From assembly GCF_913773735.1 (NCBI RefSeq), contig NZ_CAJYEB010000014.1:124001-188000 (forward strand): DNA of 64,000 bases, in the 5' to 3' direction. This DNA is from an uncultured Massilia sp. Its GTDB lineage: Bacteria; Pseudomonadota; Gammaproteobacteria; Burkholderiales; Burkholderiaceae_D. The notes beneath the pieces are model-generated. The model saw only the letters and a list, made by a program, of their open reading frames with translations, had not been told where the DNA came from and did no database searches. Numbering within the stretch: position 1 is the stretch's first letter; each line of letters starts with the position of its first letter. Below are positions 8,110 to 17,652 of the stretch, piece by piece. A program made the translations under genes and the position numbers.

Positions 8110-9386
8110 ACGCCGCCATCATCTTCGTGCTGCTGATCCTGCTCATGCTGACCGGGATGCCGATCTCGATCTCGCTGGGCCTGACGGTATTGACGTTCCT
8201 GTTCACCATGACCGACGTGCCGATTTCCTCGGTCGCGATGAAGCTATTCACCGGCATCGAGAAGTTCGAGATCATGGCGATCCCGTTCTTCATCCTGGCC
8301 GGTAACTTCCTCACCCACGGCGGGGTCGCGCGGCGCATGATCAACTTCGCCAGCTCGCTGGTGGGCCACTGGCACGGCGGCCTGGCGCTGGCCGGCGTGT
8401 TCGCCTGCGCGCTGTTCGCCGCCGTCTCGGGTTCCAGCCCCGCCACCGTGGTGGCGATCGGCTCGATCATCCTGCCGGCCATGGTCAAGCAGGGCTTCCC
8501 GAAGCGCTTCGGCGCCGGCGTCATCACCACCTCGGGCGCGCTCGGCATCCTGATCCCGCCGTCGATCGTGATGGTGATGTACTCGGTCACGACCAACACC
8601 TCGGTCGGCCAGCTGTTCATGGCGGGCGTGGTGCCGGGCCTGATGCTGGCCTTCCTGCTGGGCCTGACGACCTGGGTGCTGGCGCGCAAGCACAACTACC
8701 CGCGCCTGCCGCGCGCCACCTGGGGCGAGCGCTGGACCGCGTTCCGCAAGAGCGCCTGGGGCCTGATCCTGATCGTCATCGTCATGGGCGGCATCTACAG
8801 CGGCATCTTCACGCCGACCGAGGCCGCCGCCATGGCCGCCGTGTACGCCTTCGTCATCGCGGTCTGGGTCTACAAGGACCTGAAGCTGAAGCAGGTCGGC
8901 AAGGTGCTGCTGGATTCGGCCGCGATGTCGGCGATGCTGCTGTACATCATCACCAACGCCGTCCTGTTCTCCTTCCTGATGACCAGCGAGAACGTCCCGC
9001 AGACGATGGCGAGCTGGCTGACCGGGCAGGGGCTGGGACCGATCGGTTTCTTGCTGGTCGTCAATATCCTGTTGCTGTTGGCGGGCAATGTGATGGAGCC
9101 GTCGTCGATCGTCCTGATCATGGCCCCGATCCTGTTCCCGGTGGCGATGCAGCTCGGCATCGATCCGATCCACTTCGGTATCCTGATCGTCGTCAACATG
9201 GAAGTGGGCATGTGCCATCCGCCGGTGGGCCTGAACCTGTATGTCGCCTCGGGCATCACCAAGATGGGCATCTCGGAGTTGACGGTCGCCGTGATGCCCT
9301 GGCTGCTGACGATGATTGGTTTCCTGTTGTTAATAACCTACGTTCCGGCGATCTCTTTATGGCTCCCTCGCCTCATTTATAGCTGA
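8106..9386 (+). CDS. dctM: TRAP transporter large permease subunit DctM
   Basis: Twelve-helix permease (426 residues) that carries out sodium-driven substrate import together with DctP and DctQ. Recognisable family stretches are MPISISLGLT, SGSSPATVVAIG, GALGILIPPSIVMV, GGIYSGIFTPTEAAA and MEVGMCHPPVGLNL. Translationally coupled to dctQ. The next coding start is 320 bases away; the gap carries hairpins and a terminator. Confidence 0.95.
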   Translation: MNAAIIFVLLILLMLTGMPISISLGLTVLTFLFTMTDVPISSVAMKLFTGIEKFEIMAIPFFILAGNFLTHGGVARRMINFASSLVGHWHGGLALAGVFACALFAAVSGSSPATVVAIGSIILPAMVKQGFPKRFGAGVITTSGALGILIPPSIVMVMYSVTTNTSVGQLFMAGVVPGLMLAFLLGLTTWVLARKHNYPRLPRATWGERWTAFRKSAWGLILIVIVMGGIYSGIFTPTEAAAMAAVYAFVIAVWVYKDLKLKQVGKVLLDSAAMSAMLLYIITNAVLFSFLMTSENVPQTMASWLTGQGLGPIGFLLVVNILLLLAGNVMEPSSIVLIMAPILFPVAMQLGIDPIHFGILIVVNMEVGMCHPPVGLNLYVASGITKMGISELTVAVMPWLLTMIGFLLLITYVPAISLWLPRLIYS

Positions 9387-9451
9387 GATATATTTCGTGA
9401 ATGTATATAAAAAACTACGTTTTTCTTATTCGAATGCGTTATGATGGAGCA

Positions 9452-9641
9452 CCTTTGGTACCACGACGGTGCATTCGAAGCGGACAGAATGTAGTTTTGG
9501 GGAGAGGAAGAAGAAAACGGTAATCCATTACCGGACAAAATTTTGGAGGAGACACACGTTTAACAGATGCTGCCGGCATTGACCGAGTGGCCGGAAACGT
9601 GACCAAATTGAAAGCGCACCTTCCACGGTGCGTTTTTTTTT
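9452..9641 (+). ncRNA. Candidate structured small RNA or dct 3' UTR
   Basis: No credible ORF is present in this 320-base gap. A TATGAT hexamer (9440-9445) is followed by a series of potential hairpins: GCACC/GGTGC (9449-9472), CGGTAAT/ATTACCG (9518-9533), CCGGC/GCCGG (around 9570-9595), and finally an intrinsic terminator. A GGAGGAG element (9544-9550) is not followed by a long frame (only an 11-codon ORF from 9567). The composition is A-rich compared with the flanks. It may be an independent sRNA or simply the 3' end of the dctPQM transcript. Confidence 0.35.
9615..9641 (+). terminator. Intrinsic terminator after dctPQM / candidate sRNA
   Basis: CGCACC, loop TTCCAC, GGTGCG followed directly by nine Ts (9633-9641). 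Classic Rho-independent layout on the plus strand. Confidence 0.88.
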
Positions 9642-9705
9642 GCCCGGCGCCCGCGCGCGCCGGCCGGGGCTTGCGGCCATGCGCGCCGGGTCTTACACTG
9701 CGGCG

Positions 9706-10236
9706 ATGAGCACACAACAAGGCAGCGAGATCTTCGGCGCCATCGTCGCCGCGCCGTTCGGCGCCATGGGCATCCGCAGCGAGGACGGGGCGTTGCGCGA
9801 ACTGGTCTATCTACCGGCGCACTACGCCGAAAAGGCGCCGCAGGATGCGGTGTGCGAGCAGGCTTGCGCCCAGCTCGGGCGCTATTTCGCGGACGCGGAT
9901 TTCCGCTTCGACCTGCCGCTGGCCGCGCTCGGCAGCGCGTTCCAGCGCCGCGTCTGGGATGCCATCGGGGCGATCCCGCGCGGCAGCGTGCGCACCTACG
10001 GTCAGCTGGCCAGGCTGCTGGAGTCGCATCCGCGCGCCATCGGCCAGGCCTGCGGTGCCAACTGGTTCCCGCTGGTGATTCCCTGCCACCGGGTGACGGC
10101 GGCCGGCGGCCTGGGCGGCTTCGCCAACCACGACGACGAACACGGCTTCCACCTCGGGGTCAAGCGCTGGCTGCTGCGCCACGAGGGTGCGCTGGCCACC
10201 GACATGCCATGGCAGCAGCAGTCGATCTTCAGCTGA
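9706..10236 (+). CDS. ogt: Methylated-DNA--protein-cysteine methyltransferase
   Basis: Suicide DNA-repair enzyme that transfers the methyl group from O6-methylguanine to its own Cys. The 176 residues contain the active-site motif FPLVIPCHRVTAAGG, the helix-turn-helix RTYGQLARLL with the Arg finger region, and the N-terminal ribonuclease-like domain. The frame is open from 9628, but MSTQQGSE at 9706 is the natural start. A TACACT hexamer at 9694-9699 lies very close to the ATG, so a very short leader is possible. Its end overlaps xerD by 28 bases. Confidence 0.93.
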   Translation: MSTQQGSEIFGAIVAAPFGAMGIRSEDGALRELVYLPAHYAEKAPQDAVCEQACAQLGRYFADADFRFDLPLAALGSAFQRRVWDAIGAIPRGSVRTYGQLARLLESHPRAIGQACGANWFPLVIPCHRVTAAGGLGGFANHDDEHGFHLGVKRWLLRHEGALATDMPWQQQSIFS

Positions 10237-11114
10237 TCGACGCGTTCTGCGACGCGCTCTGGCTGGAACACGGGCTGGCGAAGAATTCGCTGGACGCGTA
10301 CCGGCGCGACCTGCGCCTGTTCTCGCGCTGGCTCGAGGTCAAGCGCCCCGAGCGCGCCAGCCTGTACCACGTCGAGCCGCAGGACATTGCCGCCTATTTC
10401 GCCGAGCGCCATGCGGAAACCCGGCCCAGCACGGCGAACCGCCGCCTGTCGGTGCTCAAGCGCTTCTACCAGCTGGCGCTGCGCGAGCGCCACGTCGCCG
10501 CCGACCCCTGCCTGAACCTGCCGTCGGCGCGGCAGCCGCAGCGGTTCGTGCACACGCTGGGCGAAGCCCAGGTCGAGGCGCTGCTGGCCGCGCCCGACGT
10601 GGCCACGCCGCTGGGCCTGCGCGAACGCGCGATGCTGGAACTGATGTATGCGAGCGGCCTGCGGGTGTCCGAACTGGTCGCCCTCAAGCTGGTCGAACTG
10701 GGCCTGAACGACGGCGTGCTGCGCGTCACCGGCAAGGGCAGCAAGACCCGCCTGGTGCCGTTCGGCGAGCAGGCGCGCCACTGGCTGGCGCGCTACATGC
10801 AGGAGGCGCGCGGCGTCATCCTGAACGGCCAGGTGGACGACGCCCTGTTCGTCACCGGCCGCGGCGGGCCGATGACGCGCCAGATGTTCTGGGTCGTGAT
10901 CAAGAAGCACGCGGCGCGGGCCGGCATCACGGCGCCGCTGTCGCCGCACACGCTGCGCCACGCCTTCGCCACCCACTTGCTGAACCATGGCGCCGACTTG
11001 CGCGTCGTGCAGTTGCTGTTGGGGCATTCGGACATATCCACCACCCAGATCTACACCCATGTCGCCCGCGAGCGTTTGAAGCATCTCCATGCCCAGCATC
11101 ACCCGCGTGGCTAG
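10209..11114 (+). CDS. xerD: Site-specific tyrosine recombinase XerD
   Basis: Chromosome dimer resolution recombinase acting with XerC at dif at the septum. The 301-residue protein has the SAM-like N-terminal domain (about 6-90) and the full catalytic set: R152 (ASGLRVSEL), K176 (TGKGSK), H247 and R250 (SPHTLRHAFA), H273 (LGHSD) and Tyr282 (QIYTHV). Length and the N-terminal DAFCDALWLEHGLAKNSLDAY stretch fit XerD rather than XerC. The ATG at 10209 lies inside the 3' end of ogt in another frame, suggesting coupling. Confidence 0.95.
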   Translation: MAAAVDLQLIDAFCDALWLEHGLAKNSLDAYRRDLRLFSRWLEVKRPERASLYHVEPQDIAAYFAERHAETRPSTANRRLSVLKRFYQLALRERHVAADPCLNLPSARQPQRFVHTLGEAQVEALLAAPDVATPLGLRERAMLELMYASGLRVSELVALKLVELGLNDGVLRVTGKGSKTRLVPFGEQARHWLARYMQEARGVILNGQVDDALFVTGRGGPMTRQMFWVVIKKHAARAGITAPLSPHTLRHAFATHLLNHGADLRVVQLLLGHSDISTTQIYTHVARERLKHLHAQHHPRG

Positions 11115-11187
11115 TTCTCAAGTTTCCTGACGATTGCTGGTCCATAATGGGGGTAGGATTTTTCCCAATTACGCATACGAGGACACC

Positions 11188-11391
11188 ATGGCCAAGACGA
11201 ATTTCCAGTACGAGAAGCGGCAGCGCGAGTTGGAGAAGAAAAAGAAAGCCGAGGAAAAGGCAAGGCGCAAGGCCGAGGCGAAGCTGAAGGGGCCGGACGG
11301 GGAGCCCGAGGCGGCGCCCGAGGAAGATGGCGGGGAGCAGGGCGGGGAGCAGGGCGGGGAGGCGGTGCGGCAGGAGCACGATCCGGCCTGA
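11188..11391 (+). CDS. Small charged protein of unknown function
   Basis: A 67-residue protein: a Lys/Arg/Glu-rich, probably helical N-terminal half (YEKRQRELEKKKKAEEKARR) and an acidic Gly-rich tail with EQGGEQGGE repeats. AGGA precedes the ATG at 11188. Proteins of this look, starting MAKTNFQ, are common in Burkholderiales, but no function is known to me. It converges with the RND pump gene. Confidence 0.7.
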   Translation: MAKTNFQYEKRQRELEKKKKAEEKARRKAEAKLKGPDGEPEAAPEEDGGEQGGEQGGEAVRQEHDPA

Positions 11392-11412
11392 GCGGGCGCA
11401 GGCCGGGCGCCG

Positions 11413-11447
11413 ACCCCGTCGCCCGGCCCGCGCCGGGGCGACGGGTT
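11413..11447. repeat. GC-rich hairpin between convergent genes
   Basis: ACCCCGTCGCCCGGC pairs with GCCGGGGCGACGGGT across a short CCGC loop, with one bulged G. It lies in the 64-base gap between convergent genes. The core GTCGCCC(C)GGC is shared with the inverted pair at 24562-24646, so it is probably a dispersed repeat with a possible bidirectional termination role. Confidence 0.5.
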
Positions 11448-11455
11448 GACGCGAA

Positions 11456-14400
11456 CTAGCCTTTGGCCGCGACCACCGGTTCGTCTCCCCCTTCTCCCGC
11501 CGCTTCCTCGTGCCCGCGCTTGAACCAGCGCGCGGCCCGCTTGCCGAGGCTGTCCAGGTAGGTGTAGGCCACCGGCACCACCACCAGCGTCAGCAGCGTC
11601 GAGGTGATCACGCCGCCGATCACGGCGCGGCCCATCGGCGCCTGCGTCTCGCCGCCTTCGCCCATGCCGATCGCCATCGGCAGCATGCCGAAGATCATGG
11701 CCAGCGTCGTCATCAGGATCGGGCGCAGGCGCACCTGGCCCGCTTCCATCAGCGCGTCGAACTGGGGCTTGCCCTCGCGCTGGCGCTGGTTGGCGAAGTC
11801 GACCAGCAGGATCGCGTTCTTGGTCACGAGGCCCATCAGCATCACGATGCCGATGACGGAGAAGATGTTCAGCGTCGTCTTGGTGATCAACAGGGCCACC
11901 AGCACGCCGATCAGCGACAGCGGCAGCGACACCATGATCGCGATCGGCTGCAGGAAGCTGCCGAACTGCGAGGCCAGCACCAGGTAGATGAAGATCACGG
12001 CGATGCCCAGCGCCACGCCGAAGCCGGCCATGGTCTCGCCCATCTGCTGGGCGTCGCCGCCGACGTCGAAGCGGATGCCGTCCGGCAGCTCGATCTCCTT
12101 CATCGCCTTCTGCACGTCGCCCATCACGTCGCCCAGCGGACGGCCGTTCAGGCCGGCGTTGATGGCCACGCGGCGTTCCAGCGCCTGGCGCTTCAGGACC
12201 TGCGGGCTGGTCGAGGGCACGAATTCGACCACCTGGCGCAGCGGCACCATGATCGGGTTGCCGCTCGCATCGACGCGGCTGGACGCCACCGACAGGTCGG
12301 CGAGATCGGCCACGCGCTCGCGGCCCGACTTCGGCAGCTGCACGTTGACCTCGTAGTTCTGGCCGTCCGGCGCCAGCCAGCGGTTGGTCTGGTCGCCGGC
12401 GACGAAAGGACGCAGCGCGGCGCCGATCTGCTGCACGCTCAGGCCCAGGTCGTTGGCCATCTCCTGGTTGATCTTGACGATGGTGGCCGGGTTCGCGCCT
12501 TCCTGGCTGTACTCGATGTCGGCCACGCCGCGGATCGCGCGCATCTTGTCCATTAGGCGGTGCGCCACCGCGTCCAGCTTGGCCTCGTCGCTGCCCAGGA
12601 TCGCGATGAAGATCGGGCGGTTGCCGACCTTCAGCTGGATGCCGGCGATGGACGCGAGGCGGTCGCGGATCAGCGTTTCCAGTTCCTGCTGCGAGCGGCG
12701 GTGGGTCTGGTGCACGTCGGTCAGCTTGAGGTTGATCTCGGAGGCGTTGCGGCCTTCCCAGGTGACGACGTTGGTCTGCATGCTCTGGATTTCCGGGAAG
12801 GCCTTCAGCGCTTCCTCGACCTGGCGCACCTTGGCGTCGGTGTATTGCAGGCTGGAGCCCACCGGCGTCTTGAAGCGCAGCTGGATGAAGCCGTCGTCGG
12901 TCTGCGGCACGAACTCGCCGCCGATCTTCGGCACCAGCAGCAGGCTGGCGCCGAACAGCGCGACCGCCACCAGCAGCGTGGTCTTGCGCCAGGCCAGCGA
13001 CAGCGCCAGGCCCTTCGCATACCAGTCGTGCACGTGGTCGATGCCGGCGTCCACGCGCGTCATCAGGCGGCCCAGCCAGGGCGCGTACTTGAAGCGGTCC
13101 TTGGCCGGGTCGGGCCATACCGAGGACAGCATCGGGTCGAGCGTGAAGCTGACGAACAGCGACACCAGCACGGCCACCGCCACGGTGATCCCGAACTGCA
13201 GGAAGAAGCGCCCGATGATGCCCTGCATGAAGGCGATCGGCACGAACACGGCGACGATGGCGAAGGTGGTGGCCATGACGGCCAGGCCGATCTCGTTGGT
13301 GCCGTCCTCGGCGGCGCGCACGTGGTTCTTGCCCATGCCGAGGTGGCGCACGATGTTCTCGCGCACCACGATGGCGTCGTCGATCAGCAGGCCGATGCAC
13401 AGCGACAGCGCCATCAGGGTCAGGAAGTTCAGCGTGAAGCCGAAGTACTTCATGGCGATGAAGCTGGCCAGCACGGAGATCGGCAGCGTCAGGCCGGTGA
13501 TGACCGTGCTGCGCCACGAGTGCAGGAAGAAGAACACGATCACCATGGTGAGGATGGCGCCTTCGACGATGGTGCGCTTGACGTTGTCGAGCTGGCCCTG
13601 CACGGTCTTCGATTTGTCGTCGAGGATCCGGAATTGCACGTCCTTCGGGATCGAGCCCTTCATCGCCTCGATGGCCTTCTTGACGCCCACGCCCACCTCG
13701 ACGGTGTTGGCGTCCTGGATCTTCGCGATCTCGAGCGAGATGGCGCGCTCGCCGTTGACGCGCGAGATCGAGGTCTCCTCGGCCTCGCCGTCGGAGATGG
13801 TGGCCACCTGGTTCAGGTACACCGGGCCGCTGGCGCGGCGCGCCACGATGATCCGCTCGAAGTCGCGCGCCTGCTTCATCTTGCCCTCGATGCGCACCAG
13901 GTTCTCGCGCTCGCCGCGGCTGATGTTGCCGGCCGGGAGATTGGCATTGGTGGCGGTGATCGCGGCCACGACCTCGTCGACGCCGACGTTCAGGCTGCGC
14001 AACTGGTCGGGACGGATGTCCACCAGCACCTGGCGCGCCTTGGTGCCGTTGATGCGGATCTGGCCGACGCCGGCCACGGCCTGCAGGCGCTTGACGATGA
14101 CCTGCTCGGTCAGCATCGACAGGTCGCGCAGGCTGCGCTCGTGCGAGGTCAGCGACACCAGCAGCACCGGCTGGGCGTTCTCGCCCTCCTGGCGCCAGAT
14201 GACCGGGTCCTTGACCTCGCGCGGGAAGCCGCCGCGCAGGCTGCCGACCTTGTCGCGCAGGTCCTGCACGGCGCGGTCCATGTCGGTGGTGAGCTGGAAT
14301 TCGATGCCGATGCCGGCATGGTTTTCCCAGGAACTGCTGCGGATCGCCTTGATGCCGCCGACGGTGTTCGCCACTTCCTCGATCGGGCGGGTGACGTCGT

Positions 14401-14581
14401 TCTCGACCTGCTCGGGCGAGGCGCCCGGGTACTGGACGTCGATCCAGACGGCCGGGATCTCGATGTTCGGCATGCTCTCGACCCCGAGGCCGCGGTACGA
14501 GAACAGGCCGAGCACCATCAGGCCGACCATGACCATGGTCGCGAATACCGGGTGCTTGATGCTGACGCGGGTCATCCACAT
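11456..14581 (-). CDS. RND efflux pump inner-membrane subunit (HAE1 type)
   Basis: Proton-driven multidrug-type exporter of the AcrB/MexB superfamily, 1041 residues, about twelve transmembrane helices with two large periplasmic loops. The N-terminal MTRVSIKHPVFATMV, the PGASPEQVE stretch (52-60), the proton-relay Asp pair in GLLIDDAIVV (D401-D402) and the repeat-half motif GIVMLMGLVTKNAILLVDFAN are visible. MW at the start may be superseded by the second ATG at 14575. The adaptor gene is 4 bases upstream; no outer-membrane channel or regulator gene is adjacent, so TolC-type partners must be elsewhere. Substrate unknown. Confidence 0.93.
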   Translation of the reverse strand: MWMTRVSIKHPVFATMVMVGLMVLGLFSYRGLGVESMPNIEIPAVWIDVQYPGASPEQVENDVTRPIEEVANTVGGIKAIRSSSWENHAGIGIEFQLTTDMDRAVQDLRDKVGSLRGGFPREVKDPVIWRQEGENAQPVLLVSLTSHERSLRDLSMLTEQVIVKRLQAVAGVGQIRINGTKARQVLVDIRPDQLRSLNVGVDEVVAAITATNANLPAGNISRGERENLVRIEGKMKQARDFERIIVARRASGPVYLNQVATISDGEAEETSISRVNGERAISLEIAKIQDANTVEVGVGVKKAIEAMKGSIPKDVQFRILDDKSKTVQGQLDNVKRTIVEGAILTMVIVFFFLHSWRSTVITGLTLPISVLASFIAMKYFGFTLNFLTLMALSLCIGLLIDDAIVVRENIVRHLGMGKNHVRAAEDGTNEIGLAVMATTFAIVAVFVPIAFMQGIIGRFFLQFGITVAVAVLVSLFVSFTLDPMLSSVWPDPAKDRFKYAPWLGRLMTRVDAGIDHVHDWYAKGLALSLAWRKTTLLVAVALFGASLLLVPKIGGEFVPQTDDGFIQLRFKTPVGSSLQYTDAKVRQVEEALKAFPEIQSMQTNVVTWEGRNASEINLKLTDVHQTHRRSQQELETLIRDRLASIAGIQLKVGNRPIFIAILGSDEAKLDAVAHRLMDKMRAIRGVADIEYSQEGANPATIVKINQEMANDLGLSVQQIGAALRPFVAGDQTNRWLAPDGQNYEVNVQLPKSGRERVADLADLSVASSRVDASGNPIMVPLRQVVEFVPSTSPQVLKRQALERRVAINAGLNGRPLGDVMGDVQKAMKEIELPDGIRFDVGGDAQQMGETMAGFGVALGIAVIFIYLVLASQFGSFLQPIAIMVSLPLSLIGVLVALLITKTTLNIFSVIGIVMLMGLVTKNAILLVDFANQRQREGKPQFDALMEAGQVRLRPILMTTLAMIFGMLPMAIGMGEGGETQAPMGRAVIGGVITSTLLTLVVVPVAYTYLDSLGKRAARWFKRGHEEAAGEGGDEPVVAAKG

Positions 14582-14585
14582 GGCA

Positions 14586-15785
14586 TCAACCCTTCACGGC
14601 CGGGGTGGACGGCGCGGCGGGCAGCTTCACGCGGCTGCCCGGCTTGATGCCGTCCAGCGGCACGGCCAGCACCACGGCGCCGGCGTCGAGCCCCTCGACC
14701 ACTTCGACCATGCCTTCGTCGGGGTTGCGCAGGCCGAGCTTGACGGGCAACGCGGCGACCGTGCCGCCGTCGACGCGGTACACCACGTCGCGGCCGTTCT
14801 CCTTGCGCACGGCGCCCAGCGGCAGCAGCGGGCGCGCGGCCGATTTCTCGGTGACCACGGTGCCCTTGGCGAACATGCCGGCGCGCAGCAGGCCGTCGGG
14901 GTTGTCGACGCCGATGTAGACCAGCATCGCGCGCGAGCCGGCCTCGGTGGCCGGGTTGATGCGCAGCACCTTGCCCAGGAAATCGCGCTCGCCGAAGCCG
15001 TCGACGCGGAAACGCACTTCCTGGCCCGTCCTGATGCGCGGGATGTCGGAAGCCGGCACCTGGGCGTCCAGCGTCAGGTGGCGCAGGTCGACGATCGAGA
15101 ACACCGGGCTGTCCGGCGCCAGCTTTTCGCCGGCCTGGGCATGGCGCTTGCTGACCACGCCGGACAGCGGCGCGCGGATCGTGGTGTCGGCCAGCGCGAT
15201 GCGCGCCAGGTCGAGCTGGGCGCGCGCCGCGTCGACCGCGGCCTGGGCCAGGTCGACGGCGTTGGACGTGGTGTCGTAGGCGTTCTGGGCGATGTAGTTC
15301 TGCTTGAGCAGGGCGGCGCTGTTGGCCTGGTTCTTCCTGGCCAGGGCCAGGCGCGCATCGGCGTCGGCCAGCTGGGCGCGCTGCTGGGCGACGCGGGCGC
15401 GCGCCTCGGCGTCGTCCAGGCGCGCGATGACCTGGCCGGCCTCGACCTGCATGCCTTCCTGCACGCTGGTGGCCAGCACCACGCCCGAGACCTTCGACTT
15501 GACGGTGGCCTGGGCCAGCGGCACCAGGGAGCCGGACAGCGGCAGCGTCAGCGCCAGCGGGCGCGCGGCGACCGTGGCCACGTCGCGCGTCGACAGCTCG
15601 AACACCGGGTCCTTGGGCGCGCTGGCGGCCGGCGCCGCCGGTTCCTCCTGCTTGTGGGTGAGTGCGTAGCCGCCGGCGCCGGCGAGGGCGAGGGCCAGCA
15701 GCCCGAACGCGGCCATGCGGGCCGGGCGGCGGCGCGCGCCCGGAATGGCGTCGGCGGGAGTGACGGGCAGGGACTCGATTTTCAT
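14586..15785 (-). CDS. RND efflux periplasmic adaptor subunit
   Basis: Membrane-fusion protein (399 residues) bridging the RND pump to an outer-membrane channel. A single N-terminal membrane anchor (about 24-42), a lipoyl/barrel-sandwich half (KSKVSGVVLATSVQEGMQVEAGQVIARLD), an alpha-hairpin coiled coil (about 125-205), the second lipoyl half (TTIRAPLSGVVSKR) and a beta-barrel region follow in normal order. It starts the two-gene operon with the pump. The 259 bases upstream hold no gene and no recognisable regulator site. Confidence 0.92.
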   Translation of the reverse strand: MKIESLPVTPADAIPGARRRPARMAAFGLLALALAGAGGYALTHKQEEPAAPAASAPKDPVFELSTRDVATVAARPLALTLPLSGSLVPLAQATVKSKVSGVVLATSVQEGMQVEAGQVIARLDDAEARARVAQQRAQLADADARLALARKNQANSAALLKQNYIAQNAYDTTSNAVDLAQAAVDAARAQLDLARIALADTTIRAPLSGVVSKRHAQAGEKLAPDSPVFSIVDLRHLTLDAQVPASDIPRIRTGQEVRFRVDGFGERDFLGKVLRINPATEAGSRAMLVYIGVDNPDGLLRAGMFAKGTVVTEKSAARPLLPLGAVRKENGRDVVYRVDGGTVAALPVKLGLRNPDEGMVEVVEGLDAGAVVLAVPLDGIKPGSRVKLPAAPSTPAVKG

Positions 15786-16044
15786 GGCCTTGTTCTTCGT
15801 AATCGGGTGGTGCTTGAGGGAAAGCGCAAGTGCTCCTTACTGGCGGGCAGGATGGAGCTCCAGGCGCATGACGGCATGGTAAAAAACACCACGGCGAACG
15901 GCCATCGGAATGCGACGAGCGGCGCAAACGGCACGCTGAAACGTAAAAACGGCGGGTCGGGCGCGGGCGCCGCGGCGCGCCATGCCCAAGGTAGCGGCCG
16001 GGGATGACACGGCGATGACCGCGCCGGCCGTGCGCAGGAGCGGG

Positions 16045-17028
16045 TCAGGCGTCGGCGGCCGGCCCGCCCGTCGTGCCGTCTGCGGCCCCGAACAGCCGCA
16101 GGCGCGCCAGCACCTGCCCGTGGTCGGACGCTTCCGGCAATGCCAGTTCGAGGTGGTCGTTCAGGTAGACCACTTCCGCGACCTCGCCCAGCGCCCCCGG
16201 CAGGTCCGGGTTGAATTCGCCGGAGACCAGGATGTGGTCGATGGTCGTGTGGTGGCCTTCGTGGACGTTGGAAAAGCCCACGTGGCGCAGGCGGTCCTGG
16301 CGACGCTGCAGCTGGACGGCGTCGTACAGGCGGTCGCCGCTGGGCGCGCCGACGCCCAGCACGATGCCGGTGGTGACGGCGTCGGCGACGTCGTTGAAGT
16401 CGCCCAGCACCACGCGCGGGCGCCGTTCCTTGCGGCCCAGTTCGGTCAACAGCACGCGCAGCGCCGCCGCCTCGGTGCCGCGCCGGATCAGCGAGCGCAG
16501 CGAGGCCAGGGCGAACAGCTGCGGGTCGTCGCCCGTGTCGGCGGCGCGGTAGTCGGGGCGGCGCGACTTCAGGTGCACCACCAGCACGTCGGCCACCAGG
16601 CCGGGCGCGAGCTGGATCGGCGCATGCAGCGGGGCGCGCGTGAAACGCTCGGGATCGCGGTTCCCGGGCGGCATGGCGATCCCGGACGGGAAATAGGGCA
16701 GCGGCCGGGGCGCGTCGGCCAGCGGCAGGCGCGACACCAGCGCCACGCTGGGCGTGAGCTTGTCGGCGCCCGGGTCGGGATCGAAGCCCACGTGCACCGC
16801 CTCGCGGAAGCGCCGCGTGCGCGACAGCGCCTCGGCCAGCGCGGCCTGGGAAAACACTTCCTGGAAGCCGATCACGTCGGCGCCGAGCATGTCGACCTGG
16901 TGCGCGATCCAGGCGATCTTCGCTTCGTATTCCTCGGGCGTGCTGGGGTCCAGGTTGTCGTAGACCCTGACCCCCGGCGGGGCGAGGTTGCACACATTGA
17001 AGGTGGCAAAGCGAATCTCTTGCTGCAT
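16045..17028 (-). CDS. Endonuclease/exonuclease/phosphatase family protein
   Basis: EEP-fold metal-dependent hydrolase of 327 residues. Motifs: TFNVCNLAPPG, GFQEVF (catalytic Glu), HLKSRR, VLGDFND, TIDHILVS and SDHGQV (catalytic His). No signal peptide, so it is probably cytoplasmic; substrate (nucleic acid, phosphodiester or lipid) cannot be told. The start at 17028 is chosen because GAGGAG lies 9 bases upstream on the minus strand; the frame stays open to 17052. Divergent from ybaK by 38 bases. Confidence 0.85.
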   Translation of the reverse strand: MQQEIRFATFNVCNLAPPGVRVYDNLDPSTPEEYEAKIAWIAHQVDMLGADVIGFQEVFSQAALAEALSRTRRFREAVHVGFDPDPGADKLTPSVALVSRLPLADAPRPLPYFPSGIAMPPGNRDPERFTRAPLHAPIQLAPGLVADVLVVHLKSRRPDYRAADTGDDPQLFALASLRSLIRRGTEAAALRVLLTELGRKERRPRVVLGDFNDVADAVTTGIVLGVGAPSGDRLYDAVQLQRRQDRLRHVGFSNVHEGHHTTIDHILVSGEFNPDLPGALGEVAEVVYLNDHLELALPEASDHGQVLARLRLFGAADGTTGGPAADA

Positions 17029-17066
17029 AATAATCAACTCCTCCATTAGCATTCAGCGTAACACGC

Positions 17067-17558
17067 ATGGCCAAGAAAGAGCATATCTCCGAAACCCCCG
17101 CGACACAGTTCCTGCGCAGGCACGGCGTGGCGTTTTCGGAGCACCCCTACGACTACGAGGAACACGGCGGCACGGCGGTCTCGTCGCGCGCGCTGGGCGT
17201 GCCCGAGCACGACGTGGTCAAGACCCTGGTGATGCAGGACGAGAAGGCGCAACCGCTCATCGTGCTGATGCATGGCGACTGCAAGGTATCGACCAAGAAC
17301 CTGGCGCGCGCGATCCCCTGCAAGTCGGTCGAGCCGTGCAAGCCGGAGGTGGCCCAGCGCCATTCGGGCTACCTGGTCGGCGGCACCTCCCCGTTCGGCA
17401 TCCGCAAGGCGATGCCGGTGTACGTGGAGGAAAGCATCCTGCAGCTCGACAGGATCTATATCAATGGCGGGCGCCGCGGCTTCCTCGTCGGGATCGATCC
17501 CCAGGCGCTGGTCGCGGTGCTGAAGGCGCGGCCGGTGCACTGCGCGCTGGCCGACTGA
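17067..17558 (+). CDS. ybaK: Cys-tRNA(Pro)/Cys-tRNA(Cys) deacylase YbaK
   Basis: Trans-editing deacylase that hydrolyses mischarged Cys-tRNA(Pro). The 163 residues cover the YbaK/aaRS-associated domain: [14 protein letters not shown] at the start, VVKTLVMQ, the conserved Lys in [12 protein letters not shown], and [11 protein letters not shown]. Typical length. The promoter must lie in the short gap shared with the divergent EEP gene. Confidence 0.92.
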   Translation: MAKKEHISETPATQFLRRHGVAFSEHPYDYEEHGGTAVSSRALGVPEHDVVKTLVMQDEKAQPLIVLMHGDCKVSTKNLARAIPCKSVEPCKPEVAQRHSGYLVGGTSPFGIRKAMPVYVEESILQLDRIYINGGRRGFLVGIDPQALVAVLKARPVHCALAD

Positions 17559-17652
17559 ACGGGCGACGGGCGGCGGGCCGGCCGGCGACTATCGCCGGGA
17601 TGGCCGCTGGTGTATATTCACGCGCGCCTCCGGGACAAACAAGAAAGAAACC

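Noticed and set aside
9567..9602. An 11-codon ORF after GGAGGAG as a leader peptide
   Set aside because: The ATG is 16 bases from the ribosome site and there is no run of regulatory codons.
12384..16007. 1207-codon plus-strand frame over the RND operon
   Set aside because: It is antisense to the pump and adaptor, which have full family motifs. Long open antisense frames are expected at this GC content.
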